A DNA stretch of 12,091 nt from VMFP01 sp964630025. Its GTDB lineage: Bacteria; Patescibacteriota; Andersenbacteria; UBA10190; CAIZMI01. The stretch is taken from the NCBI GenBank assembly GCA_964630025.1, contig CAZVRG010000026.1:1-12091 (forward strand), read 5' to 3'. Shown here piece after piece: positions 1 to 6,569 of the stretch (position 1 is its first letter; every line of letters begins with the position of its first letter). Below the pieces are notes generated by a model, which did no database searches, was not told the DNA's origin, and was given only the letters and a program-made list of their open reading frames with translations. The translations under genes and the position numbers were made by a program.

Positions 1-1
1 T

Positions 2-529
2 CGTCGCGGGGAACTCACGTGGAGCCGTCGTCGGCGAGAAGCGCCTGTTGGTCGGGTACATGCGGGCGAAATGATTTTCTTCAAGCATGCGGGGCGTCCG
101 GTGCATGCGGCGGGTGTCGCAGCTCGTGTACGCGAATCCCGTGTCAAAGGACGGTACGTTATAACAATCAAGCTGCGGCATCTGCAGAAATTGCCCGTGC
201 CGTTTCCCGTCGTGAAACGCGATCGCCGCAGTTGGGTGGTCTGCGTATCCACGGAAGACCCGCAGCAACAGCGATTGTTGAATACTCCGTCGCATACAAT
301 CGCAGACATTCTGCAGATGCTGCGGACACGGCGGAAGCGGATGCCATCGCAACGTACCGTGCGCGCGCTGCTTTCTGCATATGCGCGAGAGTCATCCGCA
401 GATGCCGGTATACTCGTGTGGCTTTCACTGCTCGCGGCAGCCGCGGAAGATGCTGATCTCGATGAGGTACTGCGTCAGCACCTAAAGAAACCTACCAGCC
501 GCGTATTTCCGTTCGCGGTGTTTTCTTAA
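2..529 (+). CDS. ASCH/PUA-like domain protein, 5' end missing
   Basis: The reading frame is open to the left edge, so this is the C-terminal part (175 residues visible) of a longer protein. A Met at 71 exists but is probably internal, because the conserved-looking segment begins before it. The visible start, with GRVHAGE followed by MIFFKHAGRPVHA, then a beta-rich stretch and KRDRRSWVV, resembles ASCH/EVE (PUA-like) domains. In these, a 'GD.I.FK.sGgPV' strand-turn precedes a late KRDRRSWVV-type strand. Such folds bind nucleic acid or modified bases; I infer only the fold, not a substrate. The last ~80 residues are helical and unrecognised. No terminator follows the stop, and the next gene has its own promoter. 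The family call is from memory of motif shape and is moderate. Confidence 0.5.
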   Translation, partial: RRGELTWSRRRREAPVGRVHAGEMIFFKHAGRPVHAAGVAARVRESRVKGRYVITIKLRHLQKLPVPFPVVKRDRRSWVVCVSTEDPQQQRLLNTPSHTIADILQMLRTRRKRMPSQRTVRALLSAYARESSADAGILVWLSLLAAAAEDADLDEVLRQHLKKPTSRVFPFAVFS

Positions 530-551
530 AGTGGCCCATAGAAATTAGCTC

Positions 552-580
552 TTGACTTTTATACATTGTTATCCTAGAAT
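552..580 (+). promoter_or_regulatory. sigma70-type promoter of the 72-aa gene
   Basis: TTGACT (552-557) and TAGAAT (575-580) are separated by exactly 17 nt in an AT-rich stretch that contrasts with its surroundings. Transcription would start near 587, giving a leader of about 40 nt that contains the SD of the gene at 627. This is the best consensus promoter in the window. Confidence 0.75.
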
Positions 581-626
581 TTCTTAGCTTCAATTTTCGG
601 GCTGTCCTTTCAAAAGAGGTGGTTCA

Positions 627-845
627 ATGGACCAGTTTAGTTTGGCTGCCGCGGTTGGAAATGTTCTAAACATCATTTTCACGCCGCACGTATTGGCGGA
701 GACTCACGGCGTTCTAAAGGCGCACGGCCTCTCGGGGAACAAGCTTCGGCAAGCAGCTCTGAAATTTCTTATCAAGGCAATTGAGGAGGGTAAGCTCACT
801 CACACTGACCTGAAAAGAACCCCGGAAGATGAAGACGATGCATAG
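627..845 (+). CDS. small unknown protein, 72 aa, own transcription unit
   Basis: I do not recognise the family. The ATG at 627 is supported by a strong SD (AGAGGTGG, 615-622). A near-consensus promoter lies upstream (552-580) and a perfect hairpin terminator directly downstream (852-880), so it is transcribed alone. The protein has a mildly hydrophobic N-terminal third (residues 4-25), a basic helical middle (GLSGNKLRQAALKFLIKAIEEGKL) and an acidic tail (EDEDDA). No signal peptide, cysteines or catalytic motif are seen. Unlike most neighbours it uses an SD and a long leader. This suggests high or differently controlled expression, or acquisition from elsewhere; both are inferences. Confidence 0.75.
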   Translation: MDQFSLAAAVGNVLNIIFTPHVLAETHGVLKAHGLSGNKLRQAALKFLIKAIEEGKLTHTDLKRTPEDEDDA

Positions 846-851
846 TCTATT

Positions 852-882
852 GGTCCTCGGTATGATGCCGAGGACCTCTTTA
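852..882 (+). terminator. intrinsic terminator after the 72-aa gene
   Basis: GGTCCTCGG (852-860) pairs perfectly with CCGAGGACC (868-876) across a 7-nt loop, followed by the short U-rich run TCTTTAT. It starts 6 nt after the stop codon. Confidence 0.75.
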
Positions 883-910
883 TGTGACAGAGGAGGTAAT
901 TTCAGTCACG

Positions 911-919
911 TGATACAAT
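911..919 (+). promoter_or_regulatory. extended -10 element before the surface protein gene
   Basis: TGATACAAT has the extended -10 form (TG, one base, then TACAAT at 914-919). No good -35 lies at the usual distance, which extended -10 promoters tolerate. Transcription would start about 11-12 nt before the ATG at 938, leaving no room for an SD. The sequence just upstream (GTGAC 884-888, GTCAC 905-909) can form a weak stem that holds an unused GAGGAGG in its loop. Confidence 0.4.
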
Positions 920-937
920 ACGCATAACACGCACACG

Positions 938-2902
938 ATGGGCTTCTTAGATGAAATGAAAAGGCGCTTGACCACGCCCGGTGCGGAAGCCTTCAGCCGC
1001 GAGCGGTTTCGTTCAGCGCAACCCGATTATCTGAAAACGCCGGGTGCGGGATCGCCGGGAGGAGACGCTCCACCGCCGACGTTTTATGACACCGTGGATG
1101 CCGCGCGACGGCGCCGTCGCCTGCTGTTTACTGCGCTTGGGATCCTTGGCGGCATCCTGCTGATTGCCGGCGGGACATATGGCGGTATTCGCTGGTATCG
1201 CGAATCGCGCACGGTGCAGCCGTACCACATCGCGTTTTCTCTTACCGGACCGGAACGCATTGTGTCCGGCGAAGATGCGCGGTTGCAGCTCCGCGTGGAA
1301 AACAACAGTCGCGTTGCGTGGGAAAATGTGAATGTGGAACTACAGCTTCCGGAAGGATTCACCACGAAAACCACCACGCCTCTTGCGGTGAATCCATCAG
1401 CCCGCGCGCCGGGAAGTGCGGCTGCTCCGCCGGGCGCCGCGACGCTGGCATGGACACTCGGCACGCTGCCATCCAAAGCGTCGCAGGATTTGGTGGTGAC
1501 AGGCCGGCTGCTGGGCGAAGAGGGAACCGCCGCGCTCTTCCATGCACGCGTCACCCTTGTCCCCCAAAATCGTCCGGACGCACGTACGGAAAAAACCGCC
1601 TTTAGTTCTATTGCGGTTGGCGGTATTCCGGTGGAGTTGAGTATTGATGTGCCGCGGTCCGCCTCCAGCGGAACGCCGCTCACCGTACGCGTGATCTATC
1701 ACAATCGCATGCCGAACGATCTCACCGGCGCGCGGCTCGTCGTGGAAGCTCCTCCCGGATTTGCCATTCGCTCCACCACGCCGACGCTCCCAGGGAAGGA
1801 TTTGACGTGGGACCTTCCGCCGCTGCCATCGCAGCAGCAAGGCGAAGTCGCAATTGCCGGGGTTGTCGAAGGACAGCCCAACACCGCAAAACCGTTCACC
1901 GCGAAACTGGGGTTTGTAACGCCCGACGGGCGATTTGTCGCACAGCGCACGGTCCAGCGCAGTTTGTCCATTGAACACGCGGCACTGACGTTGACGCAAA
2001 CTCTCAATAACGAACGCGACACGCTGAAAGTACCCCCGGGAACGGAAATCCAGGGTGTGGTGCAGTATCGCAATACCGGCACCGCCGGCCTGCGCGAAGT
2101 GATTGTGCGTTTGAATTTCGAAGGTGTTGGACTGGATCCACAAACCGTCAAAGTGGAGGGCGGCGCGTTTGATAGCCAGCGCAAGCAAATCACGTGGAGT
2201 GCGGCGAGCAGCCCGCAACTGCGCGCGCTGCGCGCAGGTGATGTAGGAGACCTGAAGTACACATTTCGCCTGCTCACGCCCCAGAATCTGCCATTCGCCA
2301 GCGAAACGGATAAGAACTTCTCGCTCATTACGCGCGCGATTGGGGACAGCCCGGATCTTCCCACGCCGCCCGGCGCGCCCAAGCAGGTGGTCACCGACCA
2401 GTTTGATATTCTTCTGAACACAGTGCCGAGCATCCGGCTCGATGCATTCACTGACGATGGCCGTGCAGGACTTCCCACGTCTACCGGCCCGATGCCGCCG
2501 CAAGTCGGAAAAGAAACTGTTCTCACTGTCCGTGCACGGTTGAATAACACATCGAACGATGTCATTGACGCCACCCACAAAACGGTGTTACCCGAAGGAG
2601 TGCGGTGGGTGGGGAAGGAATATCACACGATTGGCGAAGTCCGGTTTAATGAACGCACGCGTGATGTAGTGTGGACGGTGCCGCTGTTGCCTGCGCGCGC
2701 AGGAGCAGCGCTGCCCGAACCGGAATTCGCATTTCAGGTTGCGATCACGCCGTCGCTGAATCAAGCGGGGCAGGAAGTGGCACTCACGCGGGGGCACACG
2801 CTTGACGGCACGGATGCGTTCACCACCGTGCGCGTGCGCGCGGAAGCGGCTGCGGTGACAACCCGCAACGTCGATCCAAAAAAAGCGGAAGTCGTGCGGT
2901 AG
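938..2902 (+). CDS. membrane-anchored protein with repeated beta-sandwich (DUF11/Ig-like) domains
   Basis: 654 residues. The first ~60 residues are a Pro/Gly-rich, charged cytoplasmic segment ending in a run of Arg (57-61). One membrane helix follows (about 62-82). The rest is a large exterior region made of about four related beta-rich modules, beginning near residues 111, 243, 366 and 522. Each has a 'G..(L/V)TVRV.Y.N....L....V...LPEGF' pattern, for example RLQLRVENNSRVAWENV and LTVRVIYHNRMPNDL. This pattern is typical of DUF11/CARDB-like adhesion or surface-stalk domains. No LPxTG motif, second membrane segment or enzyme motif is visible. It most likely extends from the cell surface; a role in contact with a host or in envelope structure is inference. 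The start has no SD, and only an extended -10 lies 18 nt upstream. Confidence 0.8.
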   Translation: MGFLDEMKRRLTTPGAEAFSRERFRSAQPDYLKTPGAGSPGGDAPPPTFYDTVDAARRRRRLLFTALGILGGILLIAGGTYGGIRWYRESRTVQPYHIAFSLTGPERIVSGEDARLQLRVENNSRVAWENVNVELQLPEGFTTKTTTPLAVNPSARAPGSAAAPPGAATLAWTLGTLPSKASQDLVVTGRLLGEEGTAALFHARVTLVPQNRPDARTEKTAFSSIAVGGIPVELSIDVPRSASSGTPLTVRVIYHNRMPNDLTGARLVVEAPPGFAIRSTTPTLPGKDLTWDLPPLPSQQQGEVAIAGVVEGQPNTAKPFTAKLGFVTPDGRFVAQRTVQRSLSIEHAALTLTQTLNNERDTLKVPPGTEIQGVVQYRNTGTAGLREVIVRLNFEGVGLDPQTVKVEGGAFDSQRKQITWSAASSPQLRALRAGDVGDLKYTFRLLTPQNLPFASETDKNFSLITRAIGDSPDLPTPPGAPKQVVTDQFDILLNTVPSIRLDAFTDDGRAGLPTSTGPMPPQVGKETVLTVRARLNNTSNDVIDATHKTVLPEGVRWVGKEYHTIGEVRFNERTRDVVWTVPLLPARAGAALPEPEFAFQVAITPSLNQAGQEVALTRGHTLDGTDAFTTVRVRAEAAAVTTRNVDPKKAEVVR

Positions 2903-2938
2903 TTGGGGTGGGAACCGCTTTGGTTCCCCCTCCCAACT
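2901..2938 (+). terminator. strong hairpin directly at the stop codon of the surface protein gene
   Basis: The left arm (2901-2916) and right arm (2922-2938) pair through GGGAACC/GGTTCCC, then a mismatch and a one-base bulge, then GGG/CCC and AGTT/AACT, around the loop GCTTT. No U tract follows (the next bases are C-rich), so it is either a 3'-end stabiliser or a non-canonical terminator. Confidence 0.45.
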
Positions 2939-2961
2939 CCCCCCTCCCGCCAGTTGTGCTC

Positions 2962-2992
2962 GCGAGTTTGGGACCGCTGAACCCAAACTCGC
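2962..2992. repeat. perfect 11-bp inverted repeat (hairpin)
   Basis: GCGAGTTTGGG (2962-2972) pairs perfectly with CCCAAACTCGC (2982-2992) around a 9-nt loop. It follows the hairpin at 2901-2938 by 23 nt. Neither is followed by a U tract. The two stems lie in the gap between two genes and may together form the 3' end of the upstream mRNA. Confidence 0.55.
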
Positions 2993-3058
2993 TCGCGGAA
3001 TACGTTTTCTGTGCGGAAGAAGCGCGTGAGTGTTCATGCATACTCTTGCCAGCCGCGG

Positions 3059-3064
3059 TATACT
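3059..3064 (+). promoter_or_regulatory. -10 element of a likely leaderless transcript
   Basis: TATACT ends 7 nt before the ATG at 3072, so transcription would begin at or next to the start codon. No convincing -35 is seen. The call rests on the same spacing at four other genes in this window. Confidence 0.4.
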
Positions 3065-3071
3065 TGTCGGT

Positions 3072-3653
3072 ATGGGACTTCGTGAATGGCTCTTCGGTTC
3101 AGGCCCTGACGAAGGGGTGGAATACACGAAGGAAGAACGACCACAGCCGCACTTCGGGCACTTGGCCGAGCGGGATGATCTTGCGTCGGAGCTTCGTCAA
3201 CGTCGAAGTGCGCAGATGCAACAACACGCCGAAGAGCAACGACAATCGCAGATGCAGCAAGAACCGGAGGAGGAACCCGACGAAGAGGTACGGAAGTATC
3301 ACGTACCGCAGCGGTTTGAACACGCAGCGGGACGGCTACAGGAGCGACTGCGCACGGAACACCGCGATCTGATGCCGCGGTGGTATCGCCAGCAGCGGAA
3401 GCTGGGAAAGTACATGACCTCTCTCGAGAAAGCGGAAAGTCGCCAGGAGGCACATGGATTGTTCCGGCGAGCGAAAAGGGCTTCGCCGAATCGGGGCGCG
3501 CTGAAGAAGTTGGAAGGGAAACTCGAGAGCGCCTCCAAGAGCCTGTACAACAAGTACGAGGGCGGGGAGATCAGTAAAGGGAAGTTTGGGCGAGAGCAGC
3601 GGGCGCTGAAGCGCAGCGAGCGAGATTTGCGGCGGTTGATGCGCTGGCGGTAG
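3072..3653 (+). CDS. charged coiled-coil-like protein of unknown function
   Basis: 193 residues from the ATG at 3072. A GTG at 3030 is in frame, but the TATACT at 3059-3064 would then fall inside the gene, and MGLREWLFG looks like a natural amphipathic start. The middle (about residues 45-85) is rich in Q, E and R and probably forms a coiled coil. The C-terminal ~110 residues are strongly basic and helical (RRAKRASPNRGALKKLEGKL, and a final RSERDLRRLMRWR), which could suit binding to nucleic acid or acidic lipid. There are no cysteines, membrane segments or known motifs. It lies between the surface protein and glyS, with no sign of co-transcription with either. Function unknown. Confidence 0.7.
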   Translation: MGLREWLFGSGPDEGVEYTKEERPQPHFGHLAERDDLASELRQRRSAQMQQHAEEQRQSQMQQEPEEEPDEEVRKYHVPQRFEHAAGRLQERLRTEHRDLMPRWYRQQRKLGKYMTSLEKAESRQEAHGLFRRAKRASPNRGALKKLEGKLESASKSLYNKYEGGEISKGKFGREQRALKRSERDLRRLMRWR

Positions 3654-3660
3654 CTCGGGG

Positions 3661-3812
3661 GCGGCACGGAGAGCGCTCCTCGCTTTCTTCGCTCGCCCCA
3701 GCGCGGCTCGCTCAGCCAACGCTCCCTCGCTCGTCCCTCGCTGAAGCTCGGACACCGTGCCCGCTCGGTCGCTCAAGGCGCTCGGAGCATCTCTCCGTAC
3801 CGCTTTCTTTTT
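3661..3812 (+). other. GC-rich structured intergenic RNA or large-loop terminator
   Basis: A long-range stem pairs 3661-3679 with 3784-3803: GCGG/CCGC, a mismatch, ACGGAGAG/CTCTCCGT, a small internal loop, then GCTCC/GGAGC. That is 17 base pairs enclosing about 104 nt. TTTCTTTTT (3804-3812) follows at once, as in an intrinsic terminator. The enclosed part is low in complexity, with repeated CGCTC/TCGCT units and a local hairpin GGCT-CGCTC-AGCC. The segment GCGGCACGG (3661-3669) can alternatively pair with CCGTGCCCGC (3755-3764), so two exclusive folds are possible. It could end transcription of the upstream gene or be an unrecognised RNA or leader before glyS. It does not show the conserved TGGNACC box of a T-box riboswitch. 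Confidence 0.45.
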
Positions 3813-3856
3813 AGCGTTGCGGGAAGCTGATTTCATCAGTACCGTAAAGGGACAAC

Positions 3857-5158
3857 ATGGCGGCGACATCTCTTGAGCAGATTGTGAATGTGGCAAAGCG
3901 GCGGGGATTTGTATTTCCGGGATCAGAAATCTACGGCGGTCTCGCCAATTCGTGGGACTATGGCCCGCTCGGCGTCGAATTGAAGAACAATATCAAGCAG
4001 GAATGGTGGCGCTGGTTCGTGCACCGTCGCACCGACATGGTCGGCATCGATCCGGCGATCATGATGAATCCGAAAGTCTGGGAGGCATCGGGGCATATTG
4101 AGCATTTCACCGACCCGCTCGTGGAATGCAAAAAATGCCACGAACGTTTTCGTGCTGATCATATTGAGGGTACGACCTGCCCTTCGTGCGGTGGGGAACT
4201 GATGCCTGCGAAACAATTTAATCTCATGTTCAAGACCTTCCTGGGTCCCGCCGAAGACTCGGCCTCGACGGTGTATTTGCGCGGAGAACTTGCGCAAGCG
4301 ATGTTCGTGGATTTCCCGAACGTTCTCCAATCCATGCGACCTCGCTTACCGTTCGGTATTGCGGCACAGGGAAGGTTTTTCCGTAATGAGATCACGCCTG
4401 GAAACTTCATCTTTCGGTTACGTGAGTTCGATGTGATGGAGCTTGAGTACTTTGTTCGTGAGCGTGATTGGGAGAAAGCATTTGAGACATGGTTGCACGA
4501 CATGCACCGCTGGATTGAACATCTTGGCGTGCGCGCGGAACGTGTCCATGACCATGAAATTCCCGACGGAGAACGTGCACATTATTCAAAGCGCACGGTG
4601 GATATTGAGTACGATTATCCCTTTGGACAAAAGGAACTCTACGGACTTGCCTACCGCACGGATTTCGATCTGAAGAATCACATGGAAAAAAGCGGGCGCG
4701 ATCTGCGGTATACCGATCCGGAGACGCAGGAAAAGATACTCCCGCACGTGATCGAACCGACATTCGGATTAGATCGCACCGTGTTGGTTGCGCTTCTCGA
4801 GGCCTATCACGAGGAAGAGGTAAAAGGGGAAACGCGTACCGTGTTGAAATTTCCGCGCTGGATGGCGCCGTATAAAGTCGCGGTGCTCCCGCTGTCGAAG
4901 CATGACGATCTTGTTCCCGTTGCGCAAAAAGTCTATAAGGATCTGACACAGGTCGTTACCTGCGATTACGACGAAACGCAGAGCATCGGCCGTCGCTATC
5001 GTCGTCAAGATGAGATTGGCACGCCGTATTGCGTCACCATTGATTTTGATTCACTGAAGGATCACGCCGTGACCATTCGCGATCGCGATTCCATGGCCCA
5101 AGAGCGCGTCGCTATTGCCGAATTGCGTGCAGTCCTGTTGAATAAGCTCTCCGAGTAA
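3857..5158 (+). CDS. glyS: glycyl-tRNA synthetase, single-chain (alpha2) type
   Basis: Charges tRNA-Gly with glycine in the cytoplasm. It is a class II enzyme of the dimeric, eukaryote/archaea-like kind, not the alpha2beta2 kind. The 433 residues contain the expected landmarks. Motif 1 is around VWEASGHIEHF (74-84). A zinc knuckle is formed by C91-x2-C94 and C108-x2-C111, and FNLMFKT lies at 121-127. Motif 2 is FRNEITPGNFIFRLREFDVMELEYF (175-199). Motif 3 is VIEPTFGLDR (298-307). The anticodon-binding domain begins near VAVLPLSKHDDLVPVA (about 341 on). The length is slightly below the usual ~450-470. The start has AAAGGGA (3846-3852) close upstream. A weak promoter TTGCGG (3817-3822) with TACCGT (3840-3845) at 17-nt spacing is possible. 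The M16 gene follows after 8 nt, so the two are probably one operon. Confidence 0.95.
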   Translation: MAATSLEQIVNVAKRRGFVFPGSEIYGGLANSWDYGPLGVELKNNIKQEWWRWFVHRRTDMVGIDPAIMMNPKVWEASGHIEHFTDPLVECKKCHERFRADHIEGTTCPSCGGELMPAKQFNLMFKTFLGPAEDSASTVYLRGELAQAMFVDFPNVLQSMRPRLPFGIAAQGRFFRNEITPGNFIFRLREFDVMELEYFVRERDWEKAFETWLHDMHRWIEHLGVRAERVHDHEIPDGERAHYSKRTVDIEYDYPFGQKELYGLAYRTDFDLKNHMEKSGRDLRYTDPETQEKILPHVIEPTFGLDRTVLVALLEAYHEEEVKGETRTVLKFPRWMAPYKVAVLPLSKHDDLVPVAQKVYKDLTQVVTCDYDETQSIGRRYRRQDEIGTPYCVTIDFDSLKDHAVTIRDRDSMAQERVAIAELRAVLLNKLSE

Positions 5159-5166
5159 CGCTCCCT

Positions 5167-6459
5167 ATGCCAGCGACGTCATCGTCATTTCCTATTCACC
5201 GCGCGAAGCTTCCCTCCGGACTGCGCATGTTGGTGCTGCCCATGTCGGGCACTAGCACCGTGACATTCTTTCTTGCCGTACGCACGGGTTCGCGCCAAGA
5301 GACGCCGGAACTTTCCGGTATTTCCCATTTTCTTGAGCACCTTTTTTTCAAGGGATCCAAAAAGCGGCCGAGCACGCGCGCGATCTCTGAAACAATCGAT
5401 GGCGTTGGAGGAGAAATGAATGCCTTCACATCGAAGGAATGGACCGCTTTTTACGCAAAAGCGGCTCGCCAGCACGCCGACCTTATCGTGGACGTGATCA
5501 GCGACATGGTGCTGCATCCCATTCTTGATCCAAAGGAAATTGACCGCGAGCGCGGCGTGGTTATCGAAGAAATGAATATGTATGAAGACACGCCCATGCG
5601 GAACGTGGGGGAAATATTTGAGGAAGCGCTCTTTGGAAAACACGCGCTTGCACATCCCATCATCGGTACGAAAGAGAATATTTCCCGCTTTCCAAAGCAA
5701 ACGATTCTTCGCTACCTCCAACGACAGTATCGCGCAGGCAGCGTTGTCGCCTGTCTTGCGGGGAATGTGGACCCGGCGGAAGGTTTTGCGACGCTTCGCC
5801 GTGCACTACGCCCCTGGCCGGGAGGGCGGGCGGTCGCCCCCAAACCGTTCCGGAAGAATTTTGGACGCGAGCGTCTGCGGGTGAAAGAAAAGGCCACGGA
5901 TCAAACCCATCTGGTTCTTGGCGTTCCCGGCGTCTCCGCGCTCCACCGCGATCGTTCGGTGATCGATCTCACGTCCGCCATTCTCGGCGGCGGGATGAGC
6001 AGCCGTCTCTTTTTAGAAGTGCGCGAGCGTCGCGGTCTCGCCTATGCCGTGCGCACCTCGCCGGACTACCTTGTGGATACGGGATACGTGGCAACGCAGG
6101 CCGGTGTCGATAGCACAAAGCTCATCGATGCATGCCGCGTGATCCTGGAAGAACATGCAAAACTGCGACAGACGCGCGTGAGCTCCACGGAACTCAACAA
6201 AGCGCGCGAATTCGCAAAGGGGCGGTTACTGATTGCCCTTGAGTCCTCCGACGAAGTCGCGCAGTTTGCCACGTTGCAAGAACTGCTCCTCAATCGTATA
6301 TTGACGCCGGATGACATCTTTCGTCGGCTCGATGCCGTGGAGCCGTCCGACGTCCAGCGCGTCGCGAAGCGTGTATTTGCCGACAAGCAATTTCGTCTTG
6401 TTGCCATTGGCTCGAAGCTTCCCGAGCGGGAGTTACAGCGTGTTCTTGTACGCACATAA
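5167..6459 (+). CDS. M16 family zinc metallopeptidase (insulinase/processing-peptidase-like)
   Basis: 430 residues, the normal length for a one-unit bacterial M16 protein with two half-domains. The inverted zinc motif HxxEH is intact (H54, E57, H58 in GISHFLEHLFFKG). The third ligand E134 sits 76 residues after H58, in VVIEEMNMYED, as the family expects. NAFTSKEWTAFYAKA (85-99) and the C-terminal GGGMSSRLFLEVRERRGLAYAV are also typical. It therefore looks catalytically competent. Known members degrade peptides or process leader sequences; the substrate here is unknown. No signal peptide is visible. It follows glyS by 8 nt without an SD, so translation may be coupled to glyS. Its last codons and the 3' flank are echoed just after the assembly gap, so a second M16 gene may follow. 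Confidence 0.92.
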   Translation: MPATSSSFPIHRAKLPSGLRMLVLPMSGTSTVTFFLAVRTGSRQETPELSGISHFLEHLFFKGSKKRPSTRAISETIDGVGGEMNAFTSKEWTAFYAKAARQHADLIVDVISDMVLHPILDPKEIDRERGVVIEEMNMYEDTPMRNVGEIFEEALFGKHALAHPIIGTKENISRFPKQTILRYLQRQYRAGSVVACLAGNVDPAEGFATLRRALRPWPGGRAVAPKPFRKNFGRERLRVKEKATDQTHLVLGVPGVSALHRDRSVIDLTSAILGGGMSSRLFLEVRERRGLAYAVRTSPDYLVDTGYVATQAGVDSTKLIDACRVILEEHAKLRQTRVSSTELNKAREFAKGRLLIALESSDEVAQFATLQELLLNRILTPDDIFRRLDAVEPSDVQRVAKRVFADKQFRLVAIGSKLPERELQRVLVRT

Positions 6460-6540
6460 GAATGCGTCACGGGGGCATCGGCATGCACAGCATACTCNNN
6501 NNNNNNNTTCTTGCACGCACCTAAGAACGCATCGCGGGGG
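6443..6540 (+). repeat. two similar 33-nt copies flanking an assembly gap
   Basis: 6443-6475 and 6508-6540 match at roughly 27 of 33 positions. Both contain the codons for ..L(V/A)RT-stop, a TAAGAA(T/C)GC stretch and end in GGGGG. The first is the end of the M16 gene; the second is the tail of a similar gene whose body is not in the sequence. The ten Ns at 6498-6507 lie between them. Confidence 0.75.
6498..6507. other. scaffold gap (ten Ns, true size unknown)
   Basis: Ten consecutive Ns, probably a nominal-length join. The left edge ends in GCATACTC, a -10-like sequence of the kind found just before starts here (compare TATACT at 3059). This suggests that a gene may begin inside the gap. Confidence 0.9.
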
Positions 6541-6569
6541 AGTCACCTGTACCGCGTTCTCTGTCAGAC

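Noticed and set aside
168..428. Antisense 86-aa frame opposite the first gene
   Set aside because: Alanine-rich shadow of the ASCH-like coding sequence without start signals.
890..925. Tiny ORF from GTG 910 behind the strong GAGGAGG at 890-896
   Set aside because: Five codons only and 13 nt from the SD; no support for a leader peptide beyond position.
1397..2580. Long antisense frames (393 and 293 aa) inside the surface protein gene
   Set aside because: Arg/Cys-rich low-quality translations opposite a gene with clear repeats; caused by codon bias in GC-rich DNA.
3784..3812. T-box riboswitch before glyS
   Set aside because: CCGTACCGC with a U tract follows a stem, but the TGGNACC tRNA-acceptor box and a specifier stem are not visible.
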